From NCBI RefSeq assembly GCF_003550175.1, contig NZ_QXDF01000001.1, positions 1,512,501-1,576,500 of the forward strand: a stretch of 64,000 nucleotides of DNA, read 5' to 3'. A program made the translations under genes and the position numbers. The first letter of the stretch is position 1, and each line of letters begins with the position of its first letter. The notes under the pieces are model-generated. The model made no database searches and was not told where the DNA came from. It saw nothing but the letters and a program-made list of their open reading frames with translations. This document shows, one piece after another, positions 35,153-45,500 of this stretch. This DNA is from Dichotomicrobium thermohalophilum (GTDB lineage: Bacteria; Pseudomonadota; Alphaproteobacteria; Rhizobiales; Rhodomicrobiaceae).

Positions 35153-35695
35153 TCAGGCTGCGGGCGCGGCTCGTTGCGCACCGGCCAGAAGCTGACGGCA
35201 TTGCTCGAGTTCGTTGAGCGCGCTTTCAAGCGACCGGCGTTGCGAAGGGCTCAGCCCTTCACCGTCGGTCCCCTTTGCCTCGTTCCCGTCGGCGCCTGCG
35301 TCCCGGCTCCGGCGCTTCGCCGGGGCCTTCGCGCGTTGCAGGGCGGCTTGCCGGGCGTGACCCGCTGTCTCGCCCGCGAGATCGGGCAGGGCGGATTTCG
35401 CGCGTGTGGTGTCGTCAGATGCAGCCGTCCGACAGTAGTTCTTGACGTAATTCACGCCGTGCTGCCGCAAAACCCGCTGCAGCCCGCGGATCGTGTAGCC
35501 CTCATCGTGCAGCAGGGTGCGGATGCCGCGCAGGAGTTCCACGTCCTCCGGCCGGTAATAGCGGCGATTGCCGCCGCGCTTCATCGGCTTGACCTGCGCG
35601 AACTTGGTTTCCCAGAACCGCAGCACGTGCTTGGGAACATCAAGCTCCGCCGATACCTCGCTGATAGTCCGAAATGCTTCCGGCGACTTGCCCAA
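35153..35695 (-). CDS. MerR-family transcriptional regulator
   Basis: A 180-residue regulator. The MerR winged helix spans residues about 8-78: [66 protein letters not shown] low-complexity Ala/Arg linker and a helical C-terminus ([18 protein letters not shown]) follow, with no effector cysteines typical of metal sensors. This family sits next to ihfA across alphaproteobacteria. Its role is not established. The start is ATG 35695; the gene follows ihfA on the minus strand by 42 bases and is probably cotranscribed with it. Confidence 0.9.
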   Translation of the reverse strand: MGKSPEAFRTISEVSAELDVPKHVLRFWETKFAQVKPMKRGGNRRYYRPEDVELLRGIRTLLHDEGYTIRGLQRVLRQHGVNYVKNYCRTAASDDTTRAKSALPDLAGETAGHARQAALQRAKAPAKRRSRDAGADGNEAKGTDGEGLSPSQRRSLESALNELEQCRQLLAGAQRAAPAA

Positions 35696-35737
35696 CGATC
35701 TGCCCTCTAGAACGTTGACCGGCCAAGAGACCCCGCG

Positions 35738-36067
35738 TTACTCGGCCGCCTGCTTGCGGCTGAGCTTCTTGTTAATCCGCTCTTTCATGATGTTGCTGGG
35801 GCGGAACCCGATCACGCGACGCGGTGCAATCGGCACCGTTTCGCCCGTTTTGGGGTTGCGGCCGACGCGTTCGCGCTTTTGGCGCACATTGAATGTTCCG
35901 AATGAAGAAATCTTCACCCGCTCACCCCGCTCGAGACAGGCGGCAATTTCCTGGATGACGCTTTCCACCATTTCGGCGGACTCGTTGCGCGGCAGGCCCA
36001 CTTCGCGGATCACCGCTTCTGTGAGATCGGCGCGCGTAATGGTCTTGGCCTGTGAAGCCATGGTCAC
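35738..36067 (-). CDS. ihfA: Integration host factor subunit alpha
   Basis: A 109-residue DNA-bending protein that pairs with IhfB and bends specific sites by about 160 degrees, affecting recombination, transcription and replication. The core [29 protein letters not shown] carries the HU/IHF signature and the arm residues including the intercalating Pro in GRNPKTG. The N-terminus [11 protein letters not shown]-type helix is present ([15 protein letters not shown]). The length is normal. It is transcribed with the following MerR gene and sits downstream of fabH on the same strand. Confidence 0.96.
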   Translation of the reverse strand: MTMASQAKTITRADLTEAVIREVGLPRNESAEMVESVIQEIAACLERGERVKISSFGTFNVRQKRERVGRNPKTGETVPIAPRRVIGFRPSNIMKERINKKLSRKQAAE

Positions 36068-36190
36068 GACCTCTCCACAGCCGGACGATAAAGTGAATGG
36101 TAACGGAGTTTTTCGGGGCGGGTCAATTGCCGGGGCGGCAAAACGCTGACTGAAAACGGATTTTTCTTTGATTGGCCCGGTCGTGGATGG

Positions 36191-37168
36191 TTACCAGCGT
36201 ACCAGCGCCGCTCCCCAGGTGAAGCCACCGCCCATCGCTTCCAGCAGGACGAGGTCGTCTTCCTTTATGCGTCCGTCCTCGTACGCGACGTTGAGCGCCA
36301 GCGGGATCGACGCGGCAGAGGTGTTGCCGTGCCTGTCAAGAGTGATGACGATCTTCTCGTCCGGCAGGCCGATCTTGTTGGCGGTACTGGTTAGAATCCG
36401 CTGGTTGGCCTGATGCGGCACGAACCAGTCAACGTCCGAGGCGCCCAGCTTGTGGTCTTCCAGAGCCTCCTCGATCACGGCGGCGATCTTGTTGACAGCA
36501 AAGCGGAAGACCTCGCGGCCCTGCATCCGCAGGTGCCCGGTTGTCCCCGTGGATGAGGGGCCGCCGTCAACGTAGAGCATTTCCTTGTAGCGGCCGTCGG
36601 AGTGAAGATAGGTGCCAAGCACGCCGCGATCGGTGTCATCGCCGCGGGCTGGCTGCGCCTCCAGCACGACCGCTCCGGCGCCGTCTCCGAACAGAACACA
36701 GGTGCCGCGGTCATCCCAGTCGAGGATGCGCGAGAACGTTTCCGAACCGATGACGAGCGCGCGCTTGACCTGACCCGTCTTGATGAAATTGTCGGCGGTG
36801 GCCAAAGCGTACACGAAGCCGGTACACACCGCCTGCAAATCGAACGCAGCGCCGTGATGAATGCCGAGCCTGGCCTGCACGGTCGTCGCTGTGGCAGGGA
36901 AGGTGTTGTCCGGCGTGGAGGTGGCCAGCACGATCAGGTCGATATCGTTCGGGCGACGGCCGGCGCGTTCCAGAGCCTGTTCGGCGGCGGCGACGGCCAT
37001 GTCGGAGGTCAATTCGCCTTCGGCGGCGATGTGGCGCTGCTTGATCCCGGTTCGCTCGGTAATCCAGTCGTCCGAGGTATTGACCATGCGGGCGAGGTCG
37101 TCATTGGTGAGGATCTTCTCGGGAAGATAGGCCCCGCATCCCAGAATGACCGAGCGGACTGCTGTCAC
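36191..37168 (-). CDS. fabH: 3-oxoacyl-ACP synthase III
   Basis: A 325-residue condensing enzyme that starts fatty-acid synthesis by joining acetyl-CoA with malonyl-ACP. The catalytic triad is seen as Cys115 (QAVCTGFVY), His in VPHQANQRI and Asn in [24 protein letters not shown] is the family's N-terminal block. The start is GTG 37168, one base after the plsX stop, with AAGGAA upstream; the frame to 37240 lies within plsX. The fabH-plsX linkage is typical of the fatty acid gene cluster. Confidence 0.97.
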   Translation of the reverse strand: MTAVRSVILGCGAYLPEKILTNDDLARMVNTSDDWITERTGIKQRHIAAEGELTSDMAVAAAEQALERAGRRPNDIDLIVLATSTPDNTFPATATTVQARLGIHHGAAFDLQAVCTGFVYALATADNFIKTGQVKRALVIGSETFSRILDWDDRGTCVLFGDGAGAVVLEAQPARGDDTDRGVLGTYLHSDGRYKEMLYVDGGPSSTGTTGHLRMQGREVFRFAVNKIAAVIEEALEDHKLGASDVDWFVPHQANQRILTSTANKIGLPDEKIVITLDRHGNTSAASIPLALNVAYEDGRIKEDDLVLLEAMGGGFTWGAALVRW

Positions 37169-37169
37169 C

Positions 37170-38267
37170 TTAGTGCGTTCCTTGCTCAACTGTCTTGCGT
37201 GTGGGCGCGGTATCAGTCCCGCCCGTTTCCTCCGCGCCATCTTCCAGCGCGGCCTGGAACTTGGTCACGTCGCGGGCGATGCTGTCGCACAGATTGCTGC
37301 GCGCCATGTCATGGCCCAGGTCCACCGCGCTGGCGAAGCCGACTGCATCGGTGCCGCCGTGGCTCTTGATGACGATGCCGTTCAGGCCCAGGAACACGCC
37401 GCCATTAAGCTGGCGCGGGTCCATTTTCTTGCGCAGCGCCCGGAAGGCGCCCTGGGCCAGAAACGCCCCGATCCGAGACAAGAGCGAGCGGTTCACCGCA
37501 GCGCGGAAATACTCGGCTATCTGTTTGGCGGTGCCTTCCGCCGTTTTCAAGGCAATGTTCCCGGTAAACCCTTCGGTGACCACCACATCGACGACGCCCT
37601 GGCCGACATCGTCCCCCTCGACATAGCCGTAATACCGCACCGGCAGCGTTGAGGAGGCGAGGGCGGTGTTCGCCTTTTTCACCTCATCCAGGCCCTTGAT
37701 CTCCTCCACACCGACGTTAAGCAGCGCGACGGAGGGTTTTTCGACCTGGAACAACGCCCGGGCCATCGCTGCGCCCATCTCGGCGAAGTTGACGAGTTGG
37801 CGCGCATCCGCCCCGACATTGGCGCCCACATCGAGCACGATGCATTCGCTGGCCACCGTCGGCCAGATCGCCGCGATTGCCGGACGGTCAATACCAGGCA
37901 CGGTCTTGAGGCAGAATTTTGCCATGGCCATCAGCGCACCGGTGTTGCCCGCCGAAATGACGACATCGGCGTCCCCACGTTTGACCGCTTCCAGCGCCAG
38001 CCAGATGCTGCTCTTCCAGCGGCCCTGTTTGAGGGCCTGGCTCGGTCGCGCATCCATCGCCACGGCGACATCGGTGTGGACGATCTCGACCTTCCCCTTG
38101 AGATCGGCGTGCTTGTCGATTTCGGGCAGGATCAGCTGCTCGTCCCCGAACAGCAGGAAGCGCGCATCTGGATGGCGCACGGCTGACAGGGCCGTTCCCG
38201 CCACAGAGACCGGCGGACCATGGTCTCCGCCCATCGCGTCCACGGCTATCGTGATCGCATTTGTCAT
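37170..38267 (-). CDS. plsX: Phosphate acyltransferase PlsX
   Basis: A 365-residue soluble enzyme that makes acyl-phosphate from acyl-ACP, the donor for PlsY in phospholipid synthesis. The signature [10 protein letters not shown] opens the protein; [40 protein letters not shown] and [20 protein letters not shown] are all conserved, and the length is close to the norm. The start was set at ATG 38267 ([15 protein letters not shown]); the frame runs to 38309 without a good ribosome site. It lies one base from fabH, so the two form an operon. Confidence 0.95.
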   Translation of the reverse strand: MTNAITIAVDAMGGDHGPPVSVAGTALSAVRHPDARFLLFGDEQLILPEIDKHADLKGKVEIVHTDVAVAMDARPSQALKQGRWKSSIWLALEAVKRGDADVVISAGNTGALMAMAKFCLKTVPGIDRPAIAAIWPTVASECIVLDVGANVGADARQLVNFAEMGAAMARALFQVEKPSVALLNVGVEEIKGLDEVKKANTALASSTLPVRYYGYVEGDDVGQGVVDVVVTEGFTGNIALKTAEGTAKQIAEYFRAAVNRSLLSRIGAFLAQGAFRALRKKMDPRQLNGGVFLGLNGIVIKSHGGTDAVGFASAVDLGHDMARSNLCDSIARDVTKFQAALEDGAEETGGTDTAPTRKTVEQGTH

Positions 38268-38414
38268 GGTTGCCGAACTAAGATGGCCCTTGCGCATCGG
38301 CAAGCGCATAAGCGCATTGAAAGCCCCTCTCGCGCCCGAAGGCGCTCAGACCATAACGATTTCAAGCGGCAAGACAACCGAATTTTCGCTCTGACGTCAC
38401 GGTCCTCGGTCGGC

Positions 38415-38963
38415 TCAGGCGGTGCCGCCGTTGCGCTTGGGCAGGTCCTTCAGCACGGCAAACGGGCTTTCCGGCTTGCTGACGGTCTCTTCCCATTCGA
38501 GTTCGGCATTCTCGCGGCGGGGGAAGGGAGGCAGCGAGACGCTCAGCAGCTCCTCCAGTAGCTGGCCGGGATCAATGACGCCCTCCTCGATCATCTCCGG
38601 GCCTTCCTCCTCCGGCTCGACCGCGACCTCACCGGACTCGGCCACCTGCTGCTCCCAGATCTCCGGTGGCCAGAATTCGATGCTGACGTCCTCGTCAAAC
38701 TCGCGCGCGATCGGTTCGAGCGTGACCCCGCAGGTCTGCGTGGCCTCTGCGTGCCAGTGTCCGGTCAGGCGAAAGCGTCCGCGGCGTGTCGGCGTGACCT
38801 TGTAGGAAAAGACGAGCTTGTCCAGCGCGGCGAGATCGAGCCGCTGGGCCAGCGCCGCGCGCTCGTCGGCGCTCGCTTCAATGTGGCCTTCGACGCCTTC
38901 AGGCGGAATGTCCCCGGTGTCGAGGGCGCGGGAGAGGATCGCGCCGTTATCGGTTTCTGGCAT
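38415..38963 (-). CDS. DUF177 (YceD-like) protein
   Basis: A 182-residue acidic cytoplasmic protein of the YceD/DUF177 family. It opens with a start-proximal ALDTGDIPPEGVEGHIEASADERAALAQRLDL and has the conserved Cys in ATQTCGVTLEP. The middle is unusually Glu-rich (AVEPEEEGPEMIEEG). YceD in other bacteria is linked to 23S rRNA and ribosome biogenesis, with rpmF usually next door; here rpmF is absent and plsX follows, as in many alphaproteobacteria. The start was placed at ATG 38963 with GAAGG upstream; ATG 38996 is an alternative. Confidence 0.82.
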   Translation of the reverse strand: MPETDNGAILSRALDTGDIPPEGVEGHIEASADERAALAQRLDLAALDKLVFSYKVTPTRRGRFRLTGHWHAEATQTCGVTLEPIAREFDEDVSIEFWPPEIWEQQVAESGEVAVEPEEEGPEMIEEGVIDPGQLLEELLSVSLPPFPRRENAELEWEETVSKPESPFAVLKDLPKRNGGTA

Positions 38964-39033
38964 GGTGACGACCTTCAAATCCGTTGTGGATGGCATGGGC
39001 GGAATATGCGCTCCGCCTGCGCGGATTAAAGGC

Positions 39034-39585
39034 CTAGCCGGCGCGCCGTGCCCGCGCGACTTCCGGGAAATCCAGATACCCCTGCAACAGATGGGTCAGC
39101 GGCGTCTCGCGGATGGTGTGCAGCGCCGTGATGATATATTCCGCGACAGCCTGCGCGTTGACCTGCGTGTTCGGGTTGCCGGAGCGAAAGCTCTTCCACA
39201 CGGCCTCGGCCAGCGCGGCGGTGTCCTCGTTCTCTGCGGCCTGCGCATAGATGAGGATCTGGCCATAGAAAAGCCCGGCGATGCGACGGACCTCCCCGGG
39301 CACCTGATCCTCGCTCACGCCGAGGTCGCGTACCATGCTGTCCATTTCGCGGATGAACGCTTCGACCACCTCGCGCCCAAGCAGTTCGCCCTCTTTGCCG
39401 GCGAGGCGCAGGTTCTGCAGCACCATGAACATGTGGATGACCAGCATGTCGAAGCGCCCGGACAGCGTGTCAGGCACCCCGAATCGGAGATAAAAAGCCG
39501 GATTGCGCGACTGCGCCACAATTGCATCGTATAACTTTTCGGCAACTTCCTTGCGCGCCGCGCGTTCGCCAAACCAACGGAACAT
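39034..39585 (-). CDS. Ubiquinol-cytochrome c chaperone family protein (Cbp3-like)
   Basis: A 183-residue protein homologous to Cbp3/UQCC1, which in mitochondria binds newly made cytochrome b for complex III assembly. The family block LRFGVPDTLSGRFDMLVIHMFMVLQNLRLAGKEGELLGREVVEAFIREMDSMVRDLGVSE is complete, followed by GLFYGQILIYAQA. The start is ATG 39585 (MFRWFGERAAR); the upstream frame to 39681 is basic and unrelated. It is divergent from bamE, with a 139-base shared promoter region, and follows the DUF177 / plsX / fabH order usual in the group. Confidence 0.92.
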   Translation of the reverse strand: MFRWFGERAARKEVAEKLYDAIVAQSRNPAFYLRFGVPDTLSGRFDMLVIHMFMVLQNLRLAGKEGELLGREVVEAFIREMDSMVRDLGVSEDQVPGEVRRIAGLFYGQILIYAQAAENEDTAALAEAVWKSFRSGNPNTQVNAQAVAEYIITALHTIRETPLTHLLQGYLDFPEVARARRAG

Positions 39586-39724
39586 GATGCTTACGAGAAC
39601 TCCGCGTGTTGGTTTTCTATAGGGTCGGCCGCCCGCCCTCAAATCGCCGGGACCAGACGTCGGAGAGAGCGCCCGCAGCAACGCTGAGATGTTTGACGTG
39701 CCAGATCACCAGGGTAAATCCTTT

Positions 39725-40234
39725 ATGCCAAAATCGTACAAAAGCCAATCTGCAAGACCCGCTGGCCCAACACAAGGGGTGTTTGGGGCGCGAGCAAGGC
39801 GATTGCTCCTTGTCGGCGCCCTGGCCGTGACCGTGACAGCCTGCGCGGTGCGCACCTCGCAGCACGGCGCGATCTTCACCGAGGCCGAAATCCAGCAGAT
39901 CCAGCAGGGCATGACCCGCGACCAGGTCGAGCTGACACTGGGCTCGCCCAACGCGAAGTCGACGGTTGGCGACGGCGTCTACTACTACATCTCCACAAAG
40001 ACCGAGCAGCCCGTGGGCTTCATGGCGCCCCAGGTTGTGGATCGCCGCGTGCTGGCCGTTTACTTCGACGAGAACCGACAGGTCGAGCGCGTGGCGCATT
40101 ACGGCCTGGAGGACGGCAAGGTCATCGACTTCATCACGCGCAAGACGCCGACCTATGGCGGCGAAGAGGGCCTGTTGCAGGAGCTGTTCCGCAACATCGG
40201 CTCAGGCGTGAACCCGAGTGTAAGCGGAAGCTAG
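39725..40234 (+). CDS. bamE: Outer membrane assembly factor BamE
   Basis: A 169-residue lipoprotein of the BAM complex, which inserts beta-barrel proteins into the outer membrane. The signal ends in lipobox VTAC with a basic N-terminus, followed by the SmpA/OmlA fold: ILEAEIQQIQQGMTRDQVELTLGSPNAK-type segment (here starting FTEAEIQ), then VYYYISTKTEQPVGFMAPQVVDRRVLAVYFDE. The start was set at ATG 39725 with AGGGT upstream; ATG 39689 is an alternative that would add 12 residues. The gene is divergent from the Cbp3-like gene. Confidence 0.93.
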   Translation: MPKSYKSQSARPAGPTQGVFGARARRLLLVGALAVTVTACAVRTSQHGAIFTEAEIQQIQQGMTRDQVELTLGSPNAKSTVGDGVYYYISTKTEQPVGFMAPQVVDRRVLAVYFDENRQVERVAHYGLEDGKVIDFITRKTPTYGGEEGLLQELFRNIGSGVNPSVSGS

Positions 40235-40245
40235 CGGAGGCCATA

Positions 40246-40446
40246 ATGGCAGGGGGCACAGGAGTTAGCCGGCTTGTTTTCGGGATTTACGGCGCGGTCG
40301 TGCTGGCCGGCATGGTGCTCGCCTGGTACTGGAACATTTACTGGCTGATCCTGCCGACGCTGGCCGGGCTGGACATGGTGCTGGTTGCGATCACGGGCGT
40401 CGGGCTGGTGACCTGGCTGGCGCGGGTGGTGCGCATCGGCCGCTGA
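40246..40446 (+). CDS. Small two-segment membrane protein of unknown function
   Basis: A 66-residue protein with two hydrophobic helices (about 9-28 and 33-57) joined by WYWNIYWLILP and ending in a basic VVRIGR, so both ends probably face the cytoplasm. ATG 40246 follows GCGGAGGCC and lies 11 bases after the bamE stop, while the SDR gene starts 9 bases after this one. It is therefore likely part of a bamE transcript. I do not recognise a family. Confidence 0.7.
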   Translation: MAGGTGVSRLVFGIYGAVVLAGMVLAWYWNIYWLILPTLAGLDMVLVAITGVGLVTWLARVVRIGR

Positions 40447-40455
40447 GGGGGTGCG

Positions 40456-41193
40456 ATGCGGCTTGAGGGCAGAAAAACGCTCATCACGGGCGCGAGCCGT
40501 GGCATTGGCGCGGCCATAGCGACGCGCTTCGCCGCCGAGGGCGCGGATGTCGCCATCACGTATTTCCGTTCGCCCGAGGCGGCCGAAGAGGTCGCCGCGG
40601 AGATGCGCGCGCAGGGCGTGACGGCCGAGGCGATCCGGGCGGACGCGGGCGATGCGGCGGCGATGCGCGCGGCGGTGGCTGAGGCGCGCGAACGGCTTGG
40701 CGGGCTGAACGTGCTCATCAACAACGCCGGCATCTTTGACGGCCAGCCGCTGCCCGAAACCAGCGAGGCCGATTTCGACCGCACCATCGACGTGAACCTG
40801 CGCGGGCCGTATGTCGCCGCGCTCGCGGCCGCCGAAGGCATGGCGGCGGGCGACACCATCATCAACATGGCCAGCGCCTTCGGCCTGCGCGCGCCCGCGC
40901 CGGGGCTGGGGCTATATGCGATGAGCAAGCACGCGCTGATCGGGCTGACCCGCGGGCTGGCGCGCGATCTGGGGCCGCGCGGCATCACCGTGAACGCCAT
41001 CGCGCCGGGGCCGATCGAGACGGAGATGAACCGCGCGGAAGGGCGCTCCGCCAAGCTGATGACGATGATGACGGCGCTGGGCAAATACGGCAAGCCGGAG
41101 GATGTGGCGGGGCTGGCGGTGTATCTGGCGAGCGCCGATGCGGCCTATGTCACCGGCACGGTGATGAGCGTGGATGGAGGTTTCTCCGCTTAG
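40456..41193 (+). CDS. SDR-family NAD(P)-dependent oxidoreductase
   Basis: A 245-residue classical short-chain dehydrogenase. The cofactor motif TGASRGIGAAIA is at about 10-21, NNAG near 89, the Ser in NMASAFG, and the catalytic Tyr/Lys in YAMSKHALIG; the C-terminal VTGTVMSVDGGFSA is typical of FabG-like SDRs. The NVLINNAG and MNRAEGRS loops leave the substrate open. The start is ATG 40456, 9 bases after the small membrane protein; the gene is followed by a compositionally different region. Confidence 0.9.
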   Translation: MRLEGRKTLITGASRGIGAAIATRFAAEGADVAITYFRSPEAAEEVAAEMRAQGVTAEAIRADAGDAAAMRAAVAEARERLGGLNVLINNAGIFDGQPLPETSEADFDRTIDVNLRGPYVAALAAAEGMAAGDTIINMASAFGLRAPAPGLGLYAMSKHALIGLTRGLARDLGPRGITVNAIAPGPIETEMNRAEGRSAKLMTMMTALGKYGKPEDVAGLAVYLASADAAYVTGTVMSVDGGFSA

Positions 41194-41223
41194 TTCACGC
41201 AGCTCGTCATAATAGCAAGCTTG

Positions 41224-42270
41224 TTACGCGGCATCATCAAGCTGGATCGGTTTTGTTAATTCGGGTAGAGGACTCATCAGTTCTGTCACGTCAATGGGAA
41301 CCCGGCGGCGCGCGTTCTTGGCAGTAAGAGCACGCCAGTTGCGGTAACATTCCACCGTCAAGCCGAACGGGCAGCCTCGATGAGCGGCCCAAGCGCCAAT
41401 GTTTTGGAAATTGCGTCTCGAGAAGAAGGTCTGGAATTCCTTAATTTCTTCGATAATCTCATTCAAAGTATTGTGAGCCTGACGCACTTGGCCAGCTAAC
41501 TCAGGAAGCTCTTCCTGCGTCATTGCTTTGTCTATCCGATCTAGAGCTGTTTCATAATTGCTGCCGAAGCTGTCCAATGTCTTGAAGACGAAATCGAGGC
41601 GATCTATAATATTGCACTTCGTGCGGAGAGCTGCTTGACCCTGAATTTGAGCAAAGTTGATTCGCTGCCATTTGGGGACGGGCTTGCCATGCTCGTCTTG
41701 CACGTAGTGCTTTTCGTCAACCTGAAGCCAACCTGCTTGCGTTGTTGCTGCCCGACGTAATTCAGCGAAAGCCTTCGTCGTTTTGAGAAGCTGAGAATGA
41801 GCTACGATCGCTGCCTCAGCGTGTGGCCGTATTGCTTCCGCGGCAAGCCGGAGCCGCACGAGCTTGGCAGCGTTAGTAACAAGAAAGCCCAACGCAGTTA
41901 GCTCAGCACGTTCTCGATCGAAGCGAGCTTCTTCGCGCCAGAAGCGTTCTCCGTAATGTTTTGCCCCGCAAATCGGGCCGATTATATAAAGCCATCCGTT
42001 CACCAGAATTAGCATGCCGTCACGCTTCCATTTAGGATGCGCGCCGCAAATATTGCAGGGTGCTAAAGCACCTCCGCGCTTTGTTGGATCGATCGAGATG
42101 TGCTTGATAATGATCGTGATTTCACAGTCTTCAGGCGGTGCTATCCCTTGAACAACTCCCTCAAAGCTCTCTGGGAAAGCGCTCTTTCTCATGTGCGCTA
42201 CAAACCGATCACGTATGCTGTCCGCGCCAATGTTAAGCCACGGACCCGGCGAACTGACATCGACAGACAC
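41224..42270 (-). CDS. Orphan protein with putative zinc-binding Cys cluster, low GC
   Basis: A 348-residue protein with no family I can name. Near residues 72-107 the segment CNICGAHPKWKRDGMLILVNG...GPICGAKHYGERFW offers C-x2-C and C-x3-H pairs 29 residues apart, which would suit a zinc ribbon. The middle (about 115-285) is predicted helical and charged, with coiled-coil-like stretches. There is no signal peptide or membrane segment. Its GC content is visibly lower than the neighbours (around half), consistent with acquisition. The ATG at 42270 has AAGGAGTC upstream. It stands alone, beyond the SDR gene and opposite the macroglobulin gene. Confidence 0.7.
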   Translation of the reverse strand: MSVDVSSPGPWLNIGADSIRDRFVAHMRKSAFPESFEGVVQGIAPPEDCEITIIIKHISIDPTKRGGALAPCNICGAHPKWKRDGMLILVNGWLYIIGPICGAKHYGERFWREEARFDRERAELTALGFLVTNAAKLVRLRLAAEAIRPHAEAAIVAHSQLLKTTKAFAELRRAATTQAGWLQVDEKHYVQDEHGKPVPKWQRINFAQIQGQAALRTKCNIIDRLDFVFKTLDSFGSNYETALDRIDKAMTQEELPELAGQVRQAHNTLNEIIEEIKEFQTFFSRRNFQNIGAWAAHRGCPFGLTVECYRNWRALTAKNARRRVPIDVTELMSPLPELTKPIQLDDAA

Positions 42271-42549
42271 GCAAACAGACTCCTTGTCTCATTGACGTTT
42301 TGCAATGCGCCACAATTCGTTCCTGATTCGGTCTGAGCCTTCAATTGCATTTGTGGTTTTTTCACAACCTTGCGGAACAAGGCCCGCAGTCATGATCTGC
42401 CACCTTCAACAACCCCCCACCCCCATTCATCGCTTTGACATGCGCCTGTGGCCTCCTATAGTCGCAGATGCGGCGCGGCGTCGCCCCCGATCCGCACGCA
42501 CGGCCGCCCTTAAGCCATTTGCTTGAACCGCTTTTCAGGAAAGCCCGCC

Positions 42550-45500
42550 ATGAGCCTGTCTCGCGCGCCCGGCCTCAGCCGGTGGTTCCCCGTTTTCCTC
42601 GCCCTGTTCGCCCTCGCGCTCGCCAGCGCCCCGCGCGCCGCCGCCTATACCAACGACCAGATCGCGCGGGAGGCGCAGAATTTCGAGCAGTACCTGCGCG
42701 ATAGCTGGTCGGCCGAGGGCGCGAGCGCGGCCGAATTCCGCGAGCGGGGGAACGTCGCGCGCAAGAACAACAACCCGCGCGCGGCCACCGGCGCCTACGC
42801 TTCCGCGCTGGTGCTGGAGCCGCAGGACGCGGCCACCTGGCTGGCGCTGTCGCGCGCCTATCTGGCGATCAACCCGTCCAATTTTTCTGAAGACCGCAAC
42901 TTCTCGCGCAACGCGACCTCGGCGGCGTATCTCGCCGTGCAGCGCGCCGCCTCCGACCCGCTGAAGGCCGCCGCGCTGGCCGAACTGGGCAAGGGACTGG
43001 CGAAGCGCTCCTGGTGGCGCCCGGCGATCAACGCCTATGCCGCGAGCCTCGATGTCCGCGAGAGCGAGAGCGTGCGCGCGGCCTATGAAAAGCTGCGGGC
43101 CGAGCGTGGCTTCCGCATGCTGGACTACACGGTCGAGTCCGACGCCGCAGCGCCGCGCGTGTGCATCCAGTTCTCCGAGCGGCTCGCCAAGGGCGTCGAT
43201 TTCAGCACCTACATCAGCGTGAATGGCCGCGACCCGGCGGGCGTGGCAGTGGATGACCAGCAAATCTGCGTCGAGGAGTTGCGCCACGGCGAGCGCTATG
43301 CCTTGCGCCTGCGCCAGGGGCTGCCTTCGGCGATCGGCGAGACGCTGCTCAAGCCCGTCGATCTCAGCATCTATGTGCGCGACCGCTCGCCCTCTGCGCG
43401 CTTCACCGGGCGGAATTACGTGCTGCCGCGCACCGGGCAGAAGGGCCTGCCGGTTGTCACGGTGAACACGCGCGAACTGGACATGGCGCTTTATCGCATC
43501 GGCGACCGCCGCCTCGCGCATGAGGTGCTGGAAGGCGCCTTCGGCGAGCAGCTGGCTGGCTACCGCGCCGAAGAGATCAAGAACGAGCACGGCGAGCTGC
43601 TCTGGGAAGGGCAGATGCCCGTCGAGATGGAACTGAACGAGCAAGTCACGACGGCCTTCCCGATCGACGAAATTCACGGCGACCTGAAGCCCGGCCTCTA
43701 CGTGATGACCGCCCAGCCCGCCTCGGAGGAAACCGAGAGCTGGCGCGAGCGTGCGACGCAGTGGTTCGTGATCTCCGATATCGGCCTCACGGCGATGACC
43801 GGGGAAGACGGCATCCATGTCTTCGCCCGCTCGCTGGCAAGCGCCGACGCGATGGCCGGGCTGGAAGTGCGCCTGCTGGCGCGCAACAACGACGTGCTGC
43901 AGACCGTGCGCACGGACGAGAGCGGCTATGCGAAGTTCGATGCCGGCCTGACGCGCGGGGAGGGCGGTGTGTCGCCCGCGATCGTCGTCGCGCGCACGCC
44001 GGAAGGCGATTACGGCTTCCTCGACATCACCAAGTCCGCCTTCGACCTGACCGACCGGGGCGTGGCGGGCCGCGCCGCGCCGGGGCCGCTCGATGCGATG
44101 GTGTTTGCCGAGCGCGGAGTCTACCGGCCGGGCGAAAATGTCTACCTGACCGCGCTCCTGCGCGATGACACCGCGAAGGCCGTTTCCGCGCCGCTGACCC
44201 TGATCATCCGCCGGCCCGACGGCAAGGAGCACGCCCGCGTCACGCTTGAGGATCAGGGCGCGGGCGGGCGCGCGCATACGCTCACTTTGCTCGATAGCGC
44301 GATGGCCGGGACGTGGCGGGTCACCGCGCATGTCGACCCTGAAGCCCCGGCGATTGGCGAGACGGCGTTCCTCGTCGAGGATTACGTGCCGCAGCGCATG
44401 GAGATGGACCTGAGCGCGGGCGATGCGCCCGCCTCCGCCGATGAGCCCGCGCGGATCGCGCTCGAAGGCCGCTATCTCTACGGCGCGCCCGCTGCTGGCC
44501 TGCAGGTCGAGGGCGAGGTGCGCCTCGCGCCGACGCGCAGCATTGACGCCCATTCCGGCTATGTCTTCGGGCTGGCCGAGGACGAGGCGACGCCGGTACG
44601 CGCGCCGCTTTCTGACCTTCCGCGCACGAACGACGAAGGCCGCGCGGAGATCACCGCGCCGCTGCCCGCGCTGCCCGAGACCACGCGCCCGCTGAAAGCC
44701 GACATCACCCTGCGCCTGCGCGAGCCGGGCGGCCGCGCCATCAGCGAGACAGTGAGCGTGCCTGTTGCGAGCGAGGCCAGCCATGTCGGTATCAAGCCGC
44801 TGTTCGATGGCGGCCGCGTGCCTGAGAACAGCGAGGCCGGCTTCGAGATCGTGGCCGTCGACGGCGCCGGCGCGCGCGTTTCCTCCGGCCCGCTGGAATG
44901 GGAGCTGCTGCGCGTCTACCGACGCTACCAGTGGTACAGCCGCAACGGCCGCTGGGACTACGAGCCGGTGACGTATACCGAGCGCGCGGCCAGCGGCACG
45001 GTGGAGCCAGGCGCCGAGGGCGCGCCCGCACAGATCGCCGCGCCCGTCGATCGCGGCCGCTACCGGCTGGAGATCACCCGCGCAAGCGACGGCGCGCGCG
45101 CGCTGCCGGTCGCAAGCTATGACTTCACCGCCGGTTGGTACGTTTCCGACGCCGCCGACTCTCCTGACATCCTTGATCTCGCGCTTGACCGCGAAAGCTA
45201 CCGGCCGGGCGAGACCATGCAAGTGCGCATCGACCCGCGCATGGCCGGGAAGGCCGTCGTCAGCGTCGTTTCCGACGAAATGCTCGCGATGCGCGAGATC
45301 GACGTGCCTGCCGACGGCGCGAGCGTCTCCTTCACGGTGCGCGACGACTGGGGGCCGGGGGCTTATGTCACCGCTTCGCTGTTCCGCCCGATGCAAGAAG
45401 ACGCCGGGCGGATGCCGAGCCGCGCGGTGGGCGTCGCGCATGTGCCGGTCGACCAGAGCGCGAACACGCTGAAGCTCAGCCTCGACGCGCCAGAGCGGAT

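Noticed and set aside
42368-42382. CCTTG-CGGAA-CAAGG hairpin next to a T run as a terminator
   Set aside because: The T run lies on the wrong side of the stem for either neighbouring gene, and the stem is only 5 bp.
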